DNA of 64,000 nt from Candidatus Avelusimicrobium gallinaceum (GCA_944324965.1 CALUYH010000002.1:1-64000); one strand, 5' to 3'; shown: positions 16,780 through 25,852, counted from the first letter of the stretch. Numbers and translations: made by a program. Notes: generated by a model not told the origin, from the letters alone.

Positions 16780-16994
16780 ATACCTCATCCAACTGCCTTG
16801 CCAACGGGCCAAGGCCCACTGCATGTGCTCGGCCCGAAACAGCCCTTTTCTCCTGCCGTTTGGCGCGGCAAAACGCCGCGTATGGCCGTTTTTGGGGGTG
16901 GGGGAAGAATTGGGGGGTGTAGCAGGCTTGATTGTGTGCGCTGCGGGCGTTTTAGACCCGGGAAAGAGCTTTAGCCTATTACAGAAACGGGCGC
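16780..16994. other. Intergenic stretch between two converging terminators; no gene seen
   Basis: About 215 bp of GC-rich sequence between a plus-strand and a minus-strand terminator. It has local hairpins (for example GCCTTG/CAAGGC near 16795-16816) but no ribosome binding site, no convincing reading frame and no signature of tmRNA, RNase P, SRP or 6S RNA that I can recognise. Confidence 0.5.
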
Positions 16995-17026
16995 AAAAAA
17001 CCGGGGCCGCGTGAATCGGCCCCGGT
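16995..17026 (-). terminator. Terminator of lexA
   Basis: On the minus strand, a perfect 10-bp stem ACCGGGGCCG/CGGCCCCGGT is followed by six T. Confidence 0.9.
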
Positions 17027-17075
17027 GAGGTTACGACTAATCGCCCCAGGTTTCGGCGCCCGGGACGGCAGGAAA

Positions 17076-17684
17076 TCAGCAGCCCAGGCTGCGCTTAATG
17101 ATGCTGCGCACGATGCCTTCCACGTGGAAGGAGTCTTTATCGGCGATAATCGGGTTGTATTGCGGATTTTCGGATTGCAAAATCACGTTTTGCCCGTCCT
17201 GCGTAAACCGTTTGACCATCACTTCCCCGTTGTTTACGCACACCACGACATCTTTGTTTTTGGGGTGGTTGTTTTGTTCCACAATCAGCCAATCGTGCGG
17301 GGCAATCAGGTTTTGCATAGAGTCGCCCTTGGCTTCCACCATAAACCCTTTGCACGCCGGAAAATAAATCATACTCGGGTCCACCGGCACGATACGTGTG
17401 GGGGTGCCGTCCAAAAGGGTCCCTTCCGGGCCGCATTTGGCCATACCGTACATTTTTAAATAAATTACGTTGCGTTCCGGGTCCTTTAAAATAATGTAAT
17501 CGCGCGGGTTGGCGGGATTGCGTTTTAAAAATCCTTTCTTTTCCAGCTGCTTGATGTGGTGGAACACCACGCTCTTGGCGCTTACGTTCAAGCGTTCGGC
17601 CAATTCTTCCATCGTCAGCGGGTCGGAAATGTTGGCCTTTAAAATGTTGAGTAATTCGGCTTGTTTCGGGTGAAGGGCTCTCAT
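17076..17684 (-). CDS. lexA: LexA-type SOS repressor (S24 peptidase)
   Basis: A 202-residue repressor, the same length as the E. coli protein. Residues about 1-60 form the winged helix DNA-binding domain (SAKSVVFHHIKQLEKKGF). The self-cleavage site is Cys84-Gly85, at the position of Ala84-Gly85 in E. coli LexA; Cys-Gly is known from the UmuD relatives. The catalytic pair is Ser122 (GDSM) and Lys158 (VMVKRF). RecA-stimulated autocleavage would derepress DNA-damage genes. A tandem 12-bp repeat lies over its promoter and probably mediates autoregulation. A ribosome binding site TAGGAG precedes the start. Confidence 0.9.
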   Translation of the reverse strand: MRALHPKQAELLNILKANISDPLTMEELAERLNVSAKSVVFHHIKQLEKKGFLKRNPANPRDYIILKDPERNVIYLKMYGMAKCGPEGTLLDGTPTRIVPVDPSMIYFPACKGFMVEAKGDSMQNLIAPHDWLIVEQNNHPKNKDVVVCVNNGEVMVKRFTQDGQNVILQSENPQYNPIIADKDSFHVEGIVRSIIKRSLGC

Positions 17685-17704
17685 AAGTACTCCTATAACT
17701 TTTA

Positions 17705-17728
17705 TTTTGTTCTATATTTTGTTCTATA
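17705..17728. promoter_or_regulatory. Putative LexA operator: tandem 12-bp direct repeat
   Basis: Two perfect adjacent copies of TTTTGTTCTATA (plus-strand reading) start 21 bp before the lexA start codon. They give GTTC-N8-GTTC (GAAC-N8-GAAC on the coding strand). Direct-repeat SOS boxes of the form GTTC-N7-GTTC are known in alphaproteobacteria. Here the gap is one base longer. The repeat overlaps the likely core promoter, as expected for a repressor site. Confidence 0.6.
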
Positions 17729-17801
17729 AATTTTGGGCGCGGATGTCAACCCGTTGTTGCCGCACCGTGGAAATACGCGGGCAGCGGGGCCGCCGGCAAA
17801 C

Positions 17802-17833
17802 AAAAACCCCGCCTGTTTGGGGCGGGGTTTTTT
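17802..17833 (-). terminator. Terminator of the gal operon
   Basis: Inverted repeat AACCCCGCC/GGCGGGGTT with T-runs in both directions. It lies downstream of galT. Confidence 0.85.
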
Positions 17834-17847
17834 AGGCAGGGCAAATG

Positions 17848-19356
17848 CTATTGCAGTTTTTTAATAAACCGGTCAAACGCGGCCTGCCCTTCGGGCGTGC
17901 GTTTGTACACACCGGCGTATTCCAATACGCGCGCAAACACCTTGCCCACTTCCGCGCGCAGGATTTCCGCCGCGTTTTGGGCGGTAAACGTGTATTTTTT
18001 AAGCAGTTCTTCTGCCCACGGTGCGTGCTTGGCCAGGGCTTCGTCCTTTTTAATGGCGGCGAGGTCCTTTTTAATAAGCGGCGCTTCCAGCCCTTTTAAT
18101 TCCTTGGCCAATCGCGCCGGCAGCACCGCCAGGCCCATTACTTCAATGAGTCCGATGTTTTCCTTTTTGATGTGGTGCACTTCTTCGTGCGGGTGGAAAA
18201 TGCCCATCGGAAATTCTTCCGTCGTGCGGTTGTTGCGCAGTACGATGTCTAATTCAAAGGCTTTGCCGCGGCGGCGGGCAATGGGCGTGACGGTATTGTG
18301 CGGCGTGTCGCCCGTTTTGGCCAAAATGTCGGCCTTGGGGTCGCTGTACGTGCGCCATTTCTTCAGGATAAAATCGGCCGCTTCTATCAAGTCTTTTTTG
18401 GAACCGTTTAAGCGGATGACGCTCATCGGCCATTTGACCACGCCGGCCTTTACGCGCGGGAATTTGCTCATTTTGAACGTGCGTTCCACGGGGGCTTTGG
18501 CCATGGCAAAGGTGTAGCGCCCACCCTGGAAATGGTCGTGCGTTAAAATGGACCCGCCGACGATGGGCAAATCCGCATTGGAGCCGATGAAATAGTGCGG
18601 CAGAAAGTCCACAAAGTTTAGTAGCCGCGCAAAGCTCTTTTTGGTCAGCTTCATCGGTTCGTGCTTGTCGGACAGGAAAATGCAGTGCTCGTTGTAATAC
18701 ACATACGGCGAGTATTGCAAATACCACGGTTCGCCGTCTTTTAATAAATCCAGGGGCACCAGGCGCAGGTTTTGGCGGGCCGGGTGGTTGACGCGCCCGG
18801 CGTAGCCTTCGTTTTCCTTGCACAGCAGGCAGGGCGGATACGAAGACGCTTTCACCTTTAGCGCGGCGGCGATGTCCTTGGGGTCTTTTTCCGGTTTGGA
18901 CATATTAATCGTAATATCCAAATTGCCGTACGCGGTGCGCGCTTTCCAGGCCAGGTTTTTGGCTACGCGTTCGGTGCGGATGTAGTCCAGCGCGCGGGCG
19001 TCGTGGTAGAACTTGTCCGTGGCGGCTTTGGGGCTTTTTTTGTGCAGGGCGTAAAATTCGTCCGTCACCGCCGAGGGCTGGCGGGCAAATACGCCCATTA
19101 ACTTGGTGTCAAACAAGTCGCGCATGGTCACCGTGTCGGGCGAGATGAGGCCCTGCTGGGCGGCCCAATCACAAATGTTTTTAAGGACTTCGCACGGATA
19201 GGCGGGCGTTTTGCCTTTAAAACCGCTGGGCGTATAGTCGGACAGGTGTAACAGGTCCAGCAGTTGGTTCACCGCCCAGGCGCGGTCCCGCACGGGCAGG
19301 AGTTTTTCGTTTATGGCAAAAGCCACCAGTTGGTCAATCAGCAAATTGATGTCCAT
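17848..19356 (-). CDS. galT: Galactose-1-phosphate uridylyltransferase, class II
   Basis: A 502-residue enzyme of the longer GalT class found in Firmicutes and relatives. It moves UMP from UDP-glucose to galactose-1-phosphate. The active-site segment LTHDHFQGGR contains the conserved His-x-His with the following Gln. The start MDINLLIDQL at ATG 19356 has AGGAG upstream; a longer reading runs into galE. It is the last gene of the cdd-galM-galK-galE-galT unit, 8 nt after galE. Confidence 0.93.
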   Translation of the reverse strand: MDINLLIDQLVAFAINEKLLPVRDRAWAVNQLLDLLHLSDYTPSGFKGKTPAYPCEVLKNICDWAAQQGLISPDTVTMRDLFDTKLMGVFARQPSAVTDEFYALHKKSPKAATDKFYHDARALDYIRTERVAKNLAWKARTAYGNLDITINMSKPEKDPKDIAAALKVKASSYPPCLLCKENEGYAGRVNHPARQNLRLVPLDLLKDGEPWYLQYSPYVYYNEHCIFLSDKHEPMKLTKKSFARLLNFVDFLPHYFIGSNADLPIVGGSILTHDHFQGGRYTFAMAKAPVERTFKMSKFPRVKAGVVKWPMSVIRLNGSKKDLIEAADFILKKWRTYSDPKADILAKTGDTPHNTVTPIARRRGKAFELDIVLRNNRTTEEFPMGIFHPHEEVHHIKKENIGLIEVMGLAVLPARLAKELKGLEAPLIKKDLAAIKKDEALAKHAPWAEELLKKYTFTAQNAAEILRAEVGKVFARVLEYAGVYKRTPEGQAAFDRFIKKLQ

Positions 19357-19364
19357 AGTTTCTC

Positions 19365-20339
19365 CTAAAATTTGCGGTGCTGTTCCCAGTTCCACGCGGT
19401 TTCAATAATGCGCGAAAGGCCGTATTCGGGTTTCCAGCCCAAGACGCGTTGGGCTTTGGCGCTGTCGGCCACCAACACGGCCGGGTCGCCTGCGCGGCGG
19501 GGGGCTACTTCCACCTTAAAGTCCACGCCGGTAATGCGTTTGGCTTCTTTGACGAGCTCCGCCACCGAAAACCCGTTGCCGCTGCCCAGGTTAAAGCGTT
19601 CGCTGACGTTGTCTTTAAACATTTTTTCCAACGCCAAAATGTGCGCGCGGGCCAGGTCGTTTACGTGCACGTAATCGCGGATGCAGGTGCCGTCCGGGGT
19701 GGGGTAGTCGTTGCCGAACATTTTGATGGACGGGCGTTTGCCGGCGGCCGCTTGCAGCACGATGGGAATTAAATGCGTTTCCGGGTTGTGCGATTCGCCG
19801 ATTTCGCCCGAGTCGTCGGCGCCGCTCGCGTTAAAATAGCGCAGGGCCGTGGCTTTGAGGCCATAGGCCGTGTCAAAATCCGCCAGCATTTTTTCCACCA
19901 TCAGCTTGGTGTTGCCGTAGGGGTTAATCGGGTTTTGGGGGTGGGTTTCGTCTATTTTGGGTTTGACGGGCTCGCCAAAGGTGGCGGCGGTGGACGAAAA
20001 TACAAAGTATTTGATGTTGTTTTCCACCATCGCGTCCAACAGGTTGAGCACTTTGGCCACGTTGTTGTGGTAGTATTTGGACGGTTCTTTTACGCTTTCG
20101 CCCACTTCAATAAACGCGGCAAAGTGCATTACGGCGTCTATGTGGTGTTTTTTAAACACTTCGGCCAGGCGGGCTTTGTCGCCCAGGTCGCCCAGTTCAA
20201 AGGGGTATTTTTCCACAGCTTCGCGGTGGCCCTTGGATAAATTGTCAAACACGACGGGATTGTAACCCTTTTCCGCCAGCATTTTAACGGTATGCGAGCC
20301 GATGTACCCGGCTCCGCCGATAACTAGAATGTTTTTCAT
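19365..20339 (-). CDS. galE: UDP-glucose 4-epimerase
   Basis: A 324-residue extended short-chain dehydrogenase. The NAD-binding GGAGYIGS motif lies at the N-terminus, the catalytic Ser is in FSSTAA, and Tyr-x-x-x-Lys is in NPYGNTKLM. It interconverts UDP-galactose and UDP-glucose, closing the Leloir cycle and supplying UDP-galactose for glycans. ATG 20339 is preceded by AGGAG. The gene is between galK and galT in the same direction. Confidence 0.96.
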   Translation of the reverse strand: MKNILVIGGAGYIGSHTVKMLAEKGYNPVVFDNLSKGHREAVEKYPFELGDLGDKARLAEVFKKHHIDAVMHFAAFIEVGESVKEPSKYYHNNVAKVLNLLDAMVENNIKYFVFSSTAATFGEPVKPKIDETHPQNPINPYGNTKLMVEKMLADFDTAYGLKATALRYFNASGADDSGEIGESHNPETHLIPIVLQAAAGKRPSIKMFGNDYPTPDGTCIRDYVHVNDLARAHILALEKMFKDNVSERFNLGSGNGFSVAELVKEAKRITGVDFKVEVAPRRAGDPAVLVADSAKAQRVLGWKPEYGLSRIIETAWNWEQHRKF

Positions 20340-20394
20340 ATTTTTCTCCTGCGTGATACACAAACGGCCCCCGCGCCGGAGCGCGAGGGAAAAA

Positions 20395-21567
20395 TTAATA
20401 CATTTTGGGTTCTTGCCGCGCCGGCCCGCCGACGGAGGCAATGTAAAAATCTGCCGTTAGGCCGGTTTTATCGCGGTAGATTTTGCCCACATTGTCTATA
20501 AAACTTTTGACGTCTTCGTCTTTCACCAGCGCAATCGCACAGCCGCCAAAGCCCGCGCCCGTCATCCGCGCGCCCAGCACGCCTTTTTGCTGCCAGGCGG
20601 CCTCGGCCAGCGCGTCCAACTCTTTGCCGGTTACTTCGTAATCGTCCCGCAGCGAAATGTGGGACTCGTTCATCAGCTTGCCGAAGGTAACCAAATCGCC
20701 TTCTTTTAATTTTTTGACGGCTTCCAGCGTGCGTTGGTTTTCGTACACGGCGTGTTTGGCGCGTTTGCGTTCCACCGGGTTGACGATGAGGTCTTTGTTC
20801 TTTTCAAATTCTTCAATGCTCAGCTCCCCCAAAGACTTAATCGGCAAGCGCGTTTGCAGCGCTTTTAACGCGCGTTCGCATTCGCCGCGGCGTTCGTTGT
20901 ATTTGGAGTCGGCCAGTTCGCGGCGTTTGTTGGTGTTCATAATCACGATGGAAATGCCTTTTAAATCCAGCGGGGCGTATTCGTAGTCCAGCGTATCGCA
21001 ATCCAGCAAAATGGCGCAGCCTTCTTTGCCCATGCCAATGGCAAACTGGTCCATAATGCCGCAGTTCATCCCCACAAATTTATTTTCGGCTTCCTGGCAG
21101 ATTTTCACCAGTTCCACCGGCGGAATGTAGAGCTTAAAAACGGTGTTCATCGCTACGCCGGTGGCCAGTTCTATGGACGCCGAGGACGACAGCCCCGCCC
21201 CGTTGGGGATGTCTCCCCAGTACATCAGTTCAAACCCTTGGTCAATGCGGTAGCCGTGGTTTTGCAGCGTTTTGATAACGCCTAGCGGATAGTTGGCCCA
21301 ATCCTGTTTTTTGTTGTAGGTGATGTTGTCCAAATCGGCGTCAATAATGCCCAGCTGCGGGAAATTGAGCGAATAGAGCCGAATTTTGCGGTCGTCGCGC
21401 TTGCAGAACACGCAATGCGTGCCGAAGGACAACGCACACGGGAACACGTGGCCGCCGTTATAGTCGGTATGTTCGCCGATCAGGTTCACGCGTCCGGGCG
21501 CAAAAAAGTAGAGTTTTTCTTTTTTGAAAACTTCGTTGAATTTGCTTCGTAGTGCCAGTTGGTTCAT
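20395..21567 (-). CDS. galK: Galactokinase
   Basis: A 390-residue GHMP kinase that phosphorylates galactose at C1. The galactokinase signature GRVNLIGEHTDYNGG lies near residue 26, the ATP-binding GAGLSSSAS near 122, and the C-terminal GHMP motif GARMTGAGFGGC near 340. ATG 21567 has AGGGGA upstream. The gene lies 34 nt after the epimerase-like gene in the same operon. Confidence 0.97.
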   Translation of the reverse strand: MNQLALRSKFNEVFKKEKLYFFAPGRVNLIGEHTDYNGGHVFPCALSFGTHCVFCKRDDRKIRLYSLNFPQLGIIDADLDNITYNKKQDWANYPLGVIKTLQNHGYRIDQGFELMYWGDIPNGAGLSSSASIELATGVAMNTVFKLYIPPVELVKICQEAENKFVGMNCGIMDQFAIGMGKEGCAILLDCDTLDYEYAPLDLKGISIVIMNTNKRRELADSKYNERRGECERALKALQTRLPIKSLGELSIEEFEKNKDLIVNPVERKRAKHAVYENQRTLEAVKKLKEGDLVTFGKLMNESHISLRDDYEVTGKELDALAEAAWQQKGVLGARMTGAGFGGCAIALVKDEDVKSFIDNVGKIYRDKTGLTADFYIASVGGPARQEPKMY

Positions 21568-21601
21568 AGCAGTATCCCCTTTGGGGCGGGCGCCCCAGCT
21601 G

Positions 21602-22540
21602 TTATTGCAATGTGATTTTGAGCCACCATTCAAAGCGGCCCTTGGGCCCGACTACCGCCACGCGGCGGATTTTGTTGGCCACGTACAAATCGTCGTATTC
21701 CCCGGTGCAGGGCTCCAGGGCGATGTTGTAATCGCCGCGGTAGCCGCCCTGGGTTTTCCAGACGGCCAGGTAAGGCACTTTGTCCGGGTCGTAGGAATAG
21801 ATGAGTTTTTCGCCGGAGTCGGTATGTTCTATGCCGCACCAGCCAGCGAGGTTTTTGCCGGTAAAGTAGAATTTTTCGCACGTGCCGGCCTCGGCGGGTT
21901 CCGTGGCGGCCAGGTCCAGCTCTTTGCCGTTTACGTCTTGCGTGACGGGGTAGGCATGCAGCGTGCCCCAGGGGCCCAGGTGTTGGGTGGCGTGTTCCAC
22001 CGTCATCACTTGGGTTAAATTTTCGGGGATAAGCAGACGCGTAGCGGGGGAACAGGCCAGCAGGCAGTGGGGCGTCCAGATAAATTTAAAGTCTTCTGCG
22101 GCGGTATTTTCCACGCAGTATTCCAGCAAAATTTCGTTGTCTTTTAGCGAAATACTTTTGGAAAAAATATACGGCAGCGTTTGGCTTTTTACAAACGCTT
22201 TGGCGGATTGGTCGTTGGGGCCGCAGACGCCTTCCCAGGGCAGGGCCCATACTTCGCCGTGGTCGGGGATGGGCATGCCGGCCCAGGAGCCGTCGGGGTA
22301 AGGGCAGGCGTCTATGGAGGGAAACACTTCGTCAAACCCGCTGGCATCGTATTCCGAGAACGACGCGCCGTATTCGGGCACGCGCAGTTCTTCGACCGCG
22401 GATTGAAACAAAAACTCCCGGCCGGTTTTTTTACTGACGAGGCTGGCTATTTTCCAGGCGTATCCCGGCAGTAACGTCAGGCGCAGCAAGTCATTTTCCA
22501 GCGCCAAGGCCGCAAGGCCTTTGTAGGTGGTTTGTGTCAT
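21602..22540 (-). CDS. Galactose mutarotase-like (aldose 1-epimerase superfamily) protein
   Basis: A 312-residue protein with the galactose-mutarotase-like beta-sandwich pattern, including FDEVFPSIDACPYPDG, DHGEVWALPW and a WTPHCLLA strand with a His that could be catalytic. Canonical GalM motifs are weak, so it may act on another sugar or be an epimerase-like enzyme such as those acting on glucose-6-phosphate. Its place directly ahead of galK supports conversion of beta- to alpha-galactose. ATG 22540 with GGGGGA upstream is preferred to an earlier start. Confidence 0.75.
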   Translation of the reverse strand: MTQTTYKGLAALALENDLLRLTLLPGYAWKIASLVSKKTGREFLFQSAVEELRVPEYGASFSEYDASGFDEVFPSIDACPYPDGSWAGMPIPDHGEVWALPWEGVCGPNDQSAKAFVKSQTLPYIFSKSISLKDNEILLEYCVENTAAEDFKFIWTPHCLLACSPATRLLIPENLTQVMTVEHATQHLGPWGTLHAYPVTQDVNGKELDLAATEPAEAGTCEKFYFTGKNLAGWCGIEHTDSGEKLIYSYDPDKVPYLAVWKTQGGYRGDYNIALEPCTGEYDDLYVANKIRRVAVVGPKGRFEWWLKITLQ

Positions 22541-22574
22541 ACGTCCCCCAAAAAAACGCGGCAAGCGCCGCGTG

Positions 22575-23009
22575 TTATTTTTCTGTAAATTTATCAAACG
22601 GAAACGGCATTAAATCGCGCAGGGTTTTGCGGTAGACAATGCGTTTTTGTTTGTCCAGCACGGCAATTAAAATGGGCGTATTGGGCGACATAAATTCGCT
22701 CATCACCTGGCGGCAGGCGCCGCAGGGCGAACCGAAGGCCATACCCGGCACTTTTTGCGTAACCAAAGCAAGCGCGCGGAAGCGGCGTTCCCCGGCGCCT
22801 ACGGCGGCAAAAATGGCATTGCGTTCCGCACAGACGGTCAGCCCGTAGGAAGCGTTTTCTATATTGGTTCCCCGGAAGATCCTTCCGTCCTGCGTCAGTA
22901 CGGCGGCGCCTACTTTAAATTTAGAGTAGGGCGAATAGGAATTTTCGCGCACTTGCTGCGCGGCATCCAATAAGGCTAATTCTTCGTCTTTGGTTAATGT
23001 TTTGCTCAT
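22575..23009 (-). CDS. cdd: Cytidine deaminase
   Basis: A 144-residue tetrameric-type cytidine deaminase for pyrimidine salvage. Zinc ligands and the catalytic Glu are in TVCAERNAI and SPCGACRQ. It is the first gene of the galactose operon (34 nt before the epimerase-like gene), an unexpected partner that may simply share the promoter. A TATAAG -10 and AAGGG ribosome binding site are visible upstream. Confidence 0.95.
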   Translation of the reverse strand: MSKTLTKDEELALLDAAQQVRENSYSPYSKFKVGAAVLTQDGRIFRGTNIENASYGLTVCAERNAIFAAVGAGERRFRALALVTQKVPGMAFGSPCGACRQVMSEFMSPNTPILIAVLDKQKRIVYRKTLRDLMPFPFDKFTEK

Positions 23010-23088
23010 ACCCTTATTCTTATAATAAAGGAGCGAAAAGTCAACCCTCTTTTCTTACGCGCGTACGGGCAGACGGGAAAATTGTTTT

Positions 23089-23097
23089 TGTTATAAT
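23089..23097 (+). promoter_or_regulatory. Extended -10 promoter of the GDSL esterase gene
   Basis: TG-T-TATAAT ends 11 nt before the ATG, predicting a leader of about 5 nt without a ribosome binding site. Confidence 0.6.
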
Positions 23098-23108
23098 AAA
23101 ACAGATAT

Positions 23109-23708
23109 ATGAAAAAATGGATTCTGCTTGTACTGGTGGCGTGCTGCGCCTATTATTTTATGCGGGATACGACGGAAATAAAAAACGTGGATAATCCCGG
23201 CACGGCCATTGTGGCGTTTGGGGACAGTTTAACTGCCGGCCACGGTGCGCCGAAAGGGTCGGCCTATCCGGATTTTTTGGCTAAAAAGCTGGGGCGGCCC
23301 GTGGTGAATTTGGGCCTGTCCGGCGAGACGGCCGAACATGCTCCTTCCCGCCTGCCCGAAGTGTTAGCCCAAAACCCGTATATGGTGCTGATTGAATTTG
23401 GCGGAAACGACTATATGCGCAATATGCGCATGGAGGACGCTGCCGCCGCGGTGGAACAAATCGTGGACGCCGTGCAGGCGGCGGGTGCGGTGGCCGTGGT
23501 GGTGGACATCGGCGGCCCCGGCATGGGGCATTATACGCGGGCCTACAAAAAGTTGGCGCAGGAAAAGGGCGCCGTGTTTGTGCCGGGCATTTTGCAGGGG
23601 ATTTTTAACCAAAAACAATACAAGTCCGATATGGTGCACCCCAATGCCGCCGGGTACGAAATCGTGGCCGAGCGCGTGTACGAGAAAATAAAACCTTACG
23701 TGAAATAA
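23109..23708 (+). CDS. GDSL/SGNH-type esterase or lysophospholipase (TesA-like)
   Basis: A 199-residue SGNH hydrolase. Block I Ser40 lies in AFGDSLT, block III Asn100 in GGND, and block V Asp174/His177 in SDMVHPN. The N-terminal hydrophobic segment (about 4-18) is a membrane anchor or signal peptide, placing the enzyme outside the cytoplasm. It resembles TesA/arylesterase-type enzymes that cleave acyl esters or thioesters. The gene is apparently monocistronic with a near-leaderless start. The following sequence contains a GC stem (23725-23746) lacking a clear T-run. Confidence 0.88.
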   Translation: MKKWILLVLVACCAYYFMRDTTEIKNVDNPGTAIVAFGDSLTAGHGAPKGSAYPDFLAKKLGRPVVNLGLSGETAEHAPSRLPEVLAQNPYMVLIEFGGNDYMRNMRMEDAAAAVEQIVDAVQAAGAVAVVVDIGGPGMGHYTRAYKKLAQEKGAVFVPGILQGIFNQKQYKSDMVHPNAAGYEIVAERVYEKIKPYVK

Positions 23709-23773
23709 GGCGCTTTTTGTTGCCGGCCGCGCGGTGCTGCGCGGCCTTGTCCGCCCGAGCGGCGGCCCGGATT

Positions 23774-23782
23774 TGCTACAAT
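23774..23782 (+). promoter_or_regulatory. Extended -10 promoter of the phospholipase D-like gene (leaderless)
   Basis: TG-C-TACAAT with six nt (ACCCCT) before the ATG. No Shine-Dalgarno sequence is present. Confidence 0.65.
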
Positions 23783-23788
23783 ACCCCT

Positions 23789-25807
23789 ATGACGAAAATT
23801 CGCCTGTTGGTTTGTTTGTGTTGTGCCGTGTTCCTGTGCGCGTGCGCGCATTCTTCCCAAAAGCAAGACGCCCTGCGGCGGGTGGCTACACACCAAGTGG
23901 AGCCGTCCGGCGCGTTTTTGGTTGGCGATACACTCTACATTCAATACGATTATCAAGGGGAGGCCTTCTTCTTTACGGCGGACCTTTCCAAACCGCAGCC
24001 GGAAGGCAACGTGCACATCGCGCCGCTGCTGCCCCAACGCGTGAAAAACCCGGACCGCCTGGACCACAGCCGCCGCGTGGTGGTGGTAGGGCGGGAATGG
24101 AGCGAGGTGTTAAAGCGCACCATTGCCCCGCTGGTACCGCCGCATACCGGGCAGGGGATTTTGCTGTTTATCCAAAATTACGAAACGGTGCTGTTGCGCC
24201 GCGCGGACGGCACGCCCGATTTGGTACAGCTAAAAGACGCCCCGGGCGACATCCAAATTGTGGGCCATATTGAGGCCGTTCAGTTTGATTTGCTGGTCAA
24301 CGAACAACTTAAAAAAATGGTGGCCGCCGCCGGGGAGCCGTATACCCGTTTCTTGTTGCAGTTGGAAGGGGTTCCCGCTTCGCCCTATATTTACGTAGAC
24401 ACCGAAAACCGCCGCAACATCCAGCTCCAGCTGCCGGATTATTACGAAGTAAAAAAAGAAATGACTTCGCTGGGGTTTTCGGCCTCGTTTATTTATTCCT
24501 TTTTCGTCAAAAGCCACCTCTTTGGCGTACTGAAAGCGCCGTTTACCACCACGCACCGCCTGTTTGCGTTCGGCACAGCCACGACGTATGCCATGTTCCC
24601 GCCGCCCGCGGGGGACTTAAAAGAAATCCCGCCGCTAAACACCACGGGCGAAGAAATGGATTTAACCGATTTCAACCGTTGGCTGGATAAAAAAATCAGC
24701 AAACAAAATTACAAAGCGTTTGTGACGCTGCTGATAGACGGGGAAGAATTTTTCCCGCATTTTATGTTGGCCATGCAGCGCGCGCAGGAAAGCATTTTTG
24801 CCACCGTCTATATTTTTATGGCGGACCCGTACGGCCTCTCTATTGCCGACGTAATGAAAGCCCGCGCCAACGAAGGCATAGACGTGCGTGTGGTGGTGGA
24901 TGAATTAAACACCGTGTTAAATTCGGGCAAGAACCCGGAGCTGAAAACGTCCGAAACGTTCATTATGCCCAAGTACATTACGTCGTATCTGCGCAAACAT
25001 TCCAAAGCCAAAGCCCGCACCCATTTAAACCCGTGGGGTACGTTTGACCACACGAAAGTGTACATTGTGGACCGGAAAATCGCCTATACGGGCGGGATGA
25101 ACATCGGGCAGGAGTACCGCTACACCTGGCACGATATGATGGTGGCGCTGGAAGGGCCGGTGGTGGGAAGGTTGGTAAAAAACTTTTATGAAAACTGGTC
25201 CTTTACCGGCTGGGGCGGCGATTATGCGGCCGCGTACCGCCGGCTGTTCAGCAAGCGCCGGCGCGACGTGAACCGGGAAGCCCCCGGAATGATAGACGTG
25301 CGGCTGATGTATACCAAGCCCAATGATTCCGAAATTTTTGACGCCCAGCGCGAAGCCATCCGCCGCGCCAAAAAACGCGTGTACATTCAAAACGCATATT
25401 TTTCCGACGACCGCATTATCAAGGAACTGATTGATGCCCGCGGCCGCGGGGTGGACGTGCGCGTGATTTTGCCCGGCAAAAACGACGTGGGCATTATGGA
25501 CATGAACAACCGCGTGATGGCCAATAAACTCTTAAAAAACGGCGTGCGCGTGTATTTTTACAACGGGATGAGCCACGTGAAGGCCGCCTTGTATGACGGT
25601 TGGGCCGTGGTGGGAACGGCTAATTTTGACAAAATGAGCCTCTACATCAACAAAGAAATGAGCCTGGGTCTCTCCGACCCGGCCTTTGTGGCGGAGCTGG
25701 AAACGCGGCTGTTTGAAAAAGATTTTAACAATTCCCAAGAACTGACCGAACCGCTGGACCTGGCGTGGACGGCGTCCATCGTTACGGCGCTGACGAACCA
25801 GATGTAG
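23789..25807 (+). CDS. Phospholipase D/cardiolipin synthase-family lipoprotein
   Basis: A 672-residue lipoprotein. The signal peptide ends in lipobox L-C-A-C (Cys19). The C-terminal half carries two HKD motifs: His421 in HTKVYIVD followed by GGMNIGQEYR, and His596 in HVKAALYD followed by VGTANFD. These define the two-lobed phospholipase D fold. The first 320 residues are of unknown type. The protein could make or remodel phospholipid head groups at the outer or inner membrane. Outer-membrane location is plausible but not proven. It starts without a ribosome binding site. Confidence 0.87.
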   Translation: MTKIRLLVCLCCAVFLCACAHSSQKQDALRRVATHQVEPSGAFLVGDTLYIQYDYQGEAFFFTADLSKPQPEGNVHIAPLLPQRVKNPDRLDHSRRVVVVGREWSEVLKRTIAPLVPPHTGQGILLFIQNYETVLLRRADGTPDLVQLKDAPGDIQIVGHIEAVQFDLLVNEQLKKMVAAAGEPYTRFLLQLEGVPASPYIYVDTENRRNIQLQLPDYYEVKKEMTSLGFSASFIYSFFVKSHLFGVLKAPFTTTHRLFAFGTATTYAMFPPPAGDLKEIPPLNTTGEEMDLTDFNRWLDKKISKQNYKAFVTLLIDGEEFFPHFMLAMQRAQESIFATVYIFMADPYGLSIADVMKARANEGIDVRVVVDELNTVLNSGKNPELKTSETFIMPKYITSYLRKHSKAKARTHLNPWGTFDHTKVYIVDRKIAYTGGMNIGQEYRYTWHDMMVALEGPVVGRLVKNFYENWSFTGWGGDYAAAYRRLFSKRRRDVNREAPGMIDVRLMYTKPNDSEIFDAQREAIRRAKKRVYIQNAYFSDDRIIKELIDARGRGVDVRVILPGKNDVGIMDMNNRVMANKLLKNGVRVYFYNGMSHVKAALYDGWAVVGTANFDKMSLYINKEMSLGLSDPAFVAELETRLFEKDFNNSQELTEPLDLAWTASIVTALTNQM

Positions 25808-25824
25808 CCGCGTTTTTTACCCAT

Positions 25825-25852
25825 CAAAAACCCCGCTTTCGGCGGGGTTTTT
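25825..25852. terminator. Bidirectional terminator between the phospholipase D-like gene and rimO
   Basis: CCCCGC/GCGGGG stem flanked by A5 and T5. Confidence 0.88.

Noticed and set aside
16736-17014. 92-codon open frame after the glycogen-binding-domain gene
   Set aside because: It spans two transcription terminators and has no ribosome binding site.
23725-23746. Terminator after the GDSL esterase gene
   Set aside because: The GC stem is perfect but has no T-run, so intrinsic termination is doubtful.
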